A stretch of 64,000 bases of DNA from Hyphomicrobiales bacterium (GTDB lineage Bacteria; Pseudomonadota; Alphaproteobacteria; Rhizobiales; Rhizobiaceae): NCBI GenBank assembly GCA_900468805.1, contig UEIF01000042.1, positions 110,109 to 174,108 on the forward strand, written 5' to 3'. The notes under the pieces are model-generated. The model was given only the letters and a program-made list of their open reading frames with translations. It was not told where the DNA came from and did no database searches. Of the stretch, positions 62,824-64,000 are shown piece after piece (within the stretch, counting starts at the first letter, position 1; the number at the start of each line of letters is the position of its first letter). The position numbers and the translations under genes were made by a program.

Positions 62824-63767
62824 TTTCCGCTCGTGACCATTTCATAGGCGAGAATGGCGGCGGCCAAATCCTCAAGCGCTGCGCCGACGGATTTGAAGAG
62901 CGTGATTTCTTGCGCATCTTTCCGCCCGTCACAGGCACCCGATATCAGCTCTGTCAGGTCGCCGCGTATGTCGCTTTCCTTTAGCAGCCCGGTTTTCAAA
63001 GGCTGGACGATGTCGCCGCCTTCGCTCAGCGCGCCCGCTCTTGTATCGACATAGACGGCGGAGCGCAGGACGGCCGCATCGTCGCTTTCACGCATGCTGG
63101 GCTTGAAAGCGCCGACCAGATCGAGATGAGCACCGGGCTTTAGCCACTCGCCCCGAACAAGCGGCTCGCTGGAGAGTGTCGCACAGGAAATAATATCGGC
63201 CGTTCTCGCCGCCGCCTCAACGTTGCTCACAGCTTCGGCCTGCAGCCCAAGTGCCCGCGCTTCCTCGGCAACCTTCTCCGCCGCCTCGCTATTGCGTCCC
63301 CAGATATTGTAGCGCTGGATCGGCCTGACTGTTCCATGTGCCTGCATGAGATTGAGCGAAAGCCGACCGGTACCGCAGACCAGCATTTCCGAGGCATCCG
63401 GCCGGGACAGATAGCGTGAGGCCAAAGCCGAAGTTCCCGCAGTCCGCCGCGCCGTCAGTTCTCCGCCCTCTATGACGGCCAACATCTGTCCTGATGCGGC
63501 AGAGGAAAGCAGGTAGCTTCCGAAAATCGCCGGCAGGCTTCGGCGCATGTTGCCTGGAAAGACCGAAACCATCTTGATCCCCGCATACTCTCCGGGAAGC
63601 CACGCCGGCATCAGCAGCAGGGTTGCACTCTCCTCTCCCGGAACTTCCATGTCATGATGATGGCGGACGGGCGCGACGCAATCGCTTCGGAACATAGCCT
63701 CGATCGCATCGATAAGCTGCACCCAGGGTAGGGCAGACCGCGTCTGGTCTTCGTCGAGGACAAGCAT
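62820..63767 (-). CDS. Ornithine cyclodeaminase / mu-crystallin family protein
   Basis: A 315-residue NAD(P)-dependent enzyme. The Rossmann block is MLVCGTGRLSLNLMQAHG, and VFPGNMRRSLPAIFGSYLL plus GELTARRTAGTSALAS are family signatures; the substrate-binding lysine is in AGIKMVSVFPG. Members include ornithine cyclodeaminase, alanine dehydrogenase and ketimine (pyrroline-2-carboxylate) reductase; the exact activity cannot be told here. GGAG precedes the ATG. It is coupled to hrpB by a 4-base overlap. Confidence 0.9.
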   Translation of the reverse strand: MLVLDEDQTRSALPWVQLIDAIEAMFRSDCVAPVRHHHDMEVPGEESATLLLMPAWLPGEYAGIKMVSVFPGNMRRSLPAIFGSYLLSSAASGQMLAVIEGGELTARRTAGTSALASRYLSRPDASEMLVCGTGRLSLNLMQAHGTVRPIQRYNIWGRNSEAAEKVAEEARALGLQAEAVSNVEAAARTADIISCATLSSEPLVRGEWLKPGAHLDLVGAFKPSMRESDDAAVLRSAVYVDTRAGALSEGGDIVQPLKTGLLKESDIRGDLTELISGACDGRKDAQEITLFKSVGAALEDLAAAILAYEMVTSGK

Positions 63768-63942
63768 TCTGAGCTCCGCAAGGGCATGGATATATCCTTG
63801 TCAAACTACCGATTGGAACGGTCGAGGCAAGCTTCCTGGAAATCGGGCGCGTGCCTCCCATATAAAGGATGCACGCCAAGGCCCACGTTGATCGGTCGGA
63901 ATCGGAAAAATCGATCGAAATAAGGTGATTTTGACCGGGAAA

Positions 63943-63962
63943 CCTCCCCTTCCAACGGGAGG
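63943..63962 (-). terminator. Weak hairpin at right edge
   Basis: CCTCCC (63943-63948) and GGGAGG (63957-63962) form a 6-bp stem; on the minus strand it is followed by only TTT. It might end a gene that lies beyond the window. Apart from it, 63768-64000 holds no gene or recognisable site. Confidence 0.25.
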
Positions 63963-64000
63963 CGATAAAACTGCAAGCAAAATCAACCTGTTACAAAAAT

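Overview
This window is core chromosome of an alphaproteobacterium of the order Rhizobiales, most likely Rhizobium/Agrobacterium (Rhizobiaceae). Four things point there: the gene order rho-hemJ-hemE-[origin]-ppsR-maf-aroE-coaE-dnaQ-secB; the ChvG/ChvI pair next to hprK, a partial PTS and pckA; the ActR/ActS pair; and family-level markers such as DivL, DUF1402, DUF2628, DUF2852 and MmcB. Base composition is uniformly GC-rich with strongly GC-biased third positions, which creates many long antisense shadow ORFs. I see no insertion sequence, phage gene, CRISPR array, tRNA or rRNA, and no block of foreign composition.

Layout. 1-1864: minus-strand rho (5' end only), hemJ and hemE. 1865-2264: a probable chromosomal replication origin with an AT-rich stretch, four DnaA boxes and three GANTC sites. 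2265-5883: ppsR, a Maf pyrophosphatase, aroE, coaE and dnaQ, read away from the origin. 5939-7037: secB and fxsA (minus). 7166-12487: Tim44-like gene, mltA, Smr gene and XRE gene, their starts overlapping the preceding stops, then gyrB. 12549-18144: a nitroreductase, glutathionyl-hydroquinone reductase, FAH-family hydrolase, intracellular PHB depolymerase, DUF2852 and YgjP-like genes. 18219-23280: trpF-trpB-trpA-accD-folC. 23329-35285 (minus): divL, a tsaE-amgK fusion, murU, addB, addA and trxA in one tightly packed unit. 35488-40938 (minus): chvI, chvG, hprK, EIIA, HPr and ahcY. 41276-44036: pckA, arfB and alkB. 44048-49474 (minus): hisB, DUF2628, hisH, two small genes, hisA, hisF, hisE and coaA. 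49653-56839: hslV, a GNAT gene, hslU, DUF1402, a cytochrome P450 and glcB. 56919-63767: an L,D-transpeptidase, mmcB, actR, actS, hrpB and an ornithine-cyclodeaminase-family gene.

Functional themes. Chromosome biology is concentrated here: origin, two ParB parS-like sites sharing one 14-bp core, gyrB, dnaQ, addAB and the cell-cycle pseudokinase DivL. Envelope maintenance includes MltA, an L,D-transpeptidase, AmgK/MurU cell-wall recycling and DUF1402, which I suggest is a lysozyme-like protein. Carbon and envelope sensing are linked through ChvGI, HprK, HPr, EIIA and PckA. Amino-acid and cofactor operons (trp, his, coaA, coaE, folC, hem) fill much of the rest.

I found no obviously new multi-gene defence or mobile system. 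The most useful leads are the parS-like sites, the SAM-cycle-type operator upstream of ahcY, the TsaE-AmgK fusion beside MurU, the acetyltransferase embedded between hslV and hslU, the small coupled genes in the his cluster, and the lysozyme-like motifs in DUF1402.
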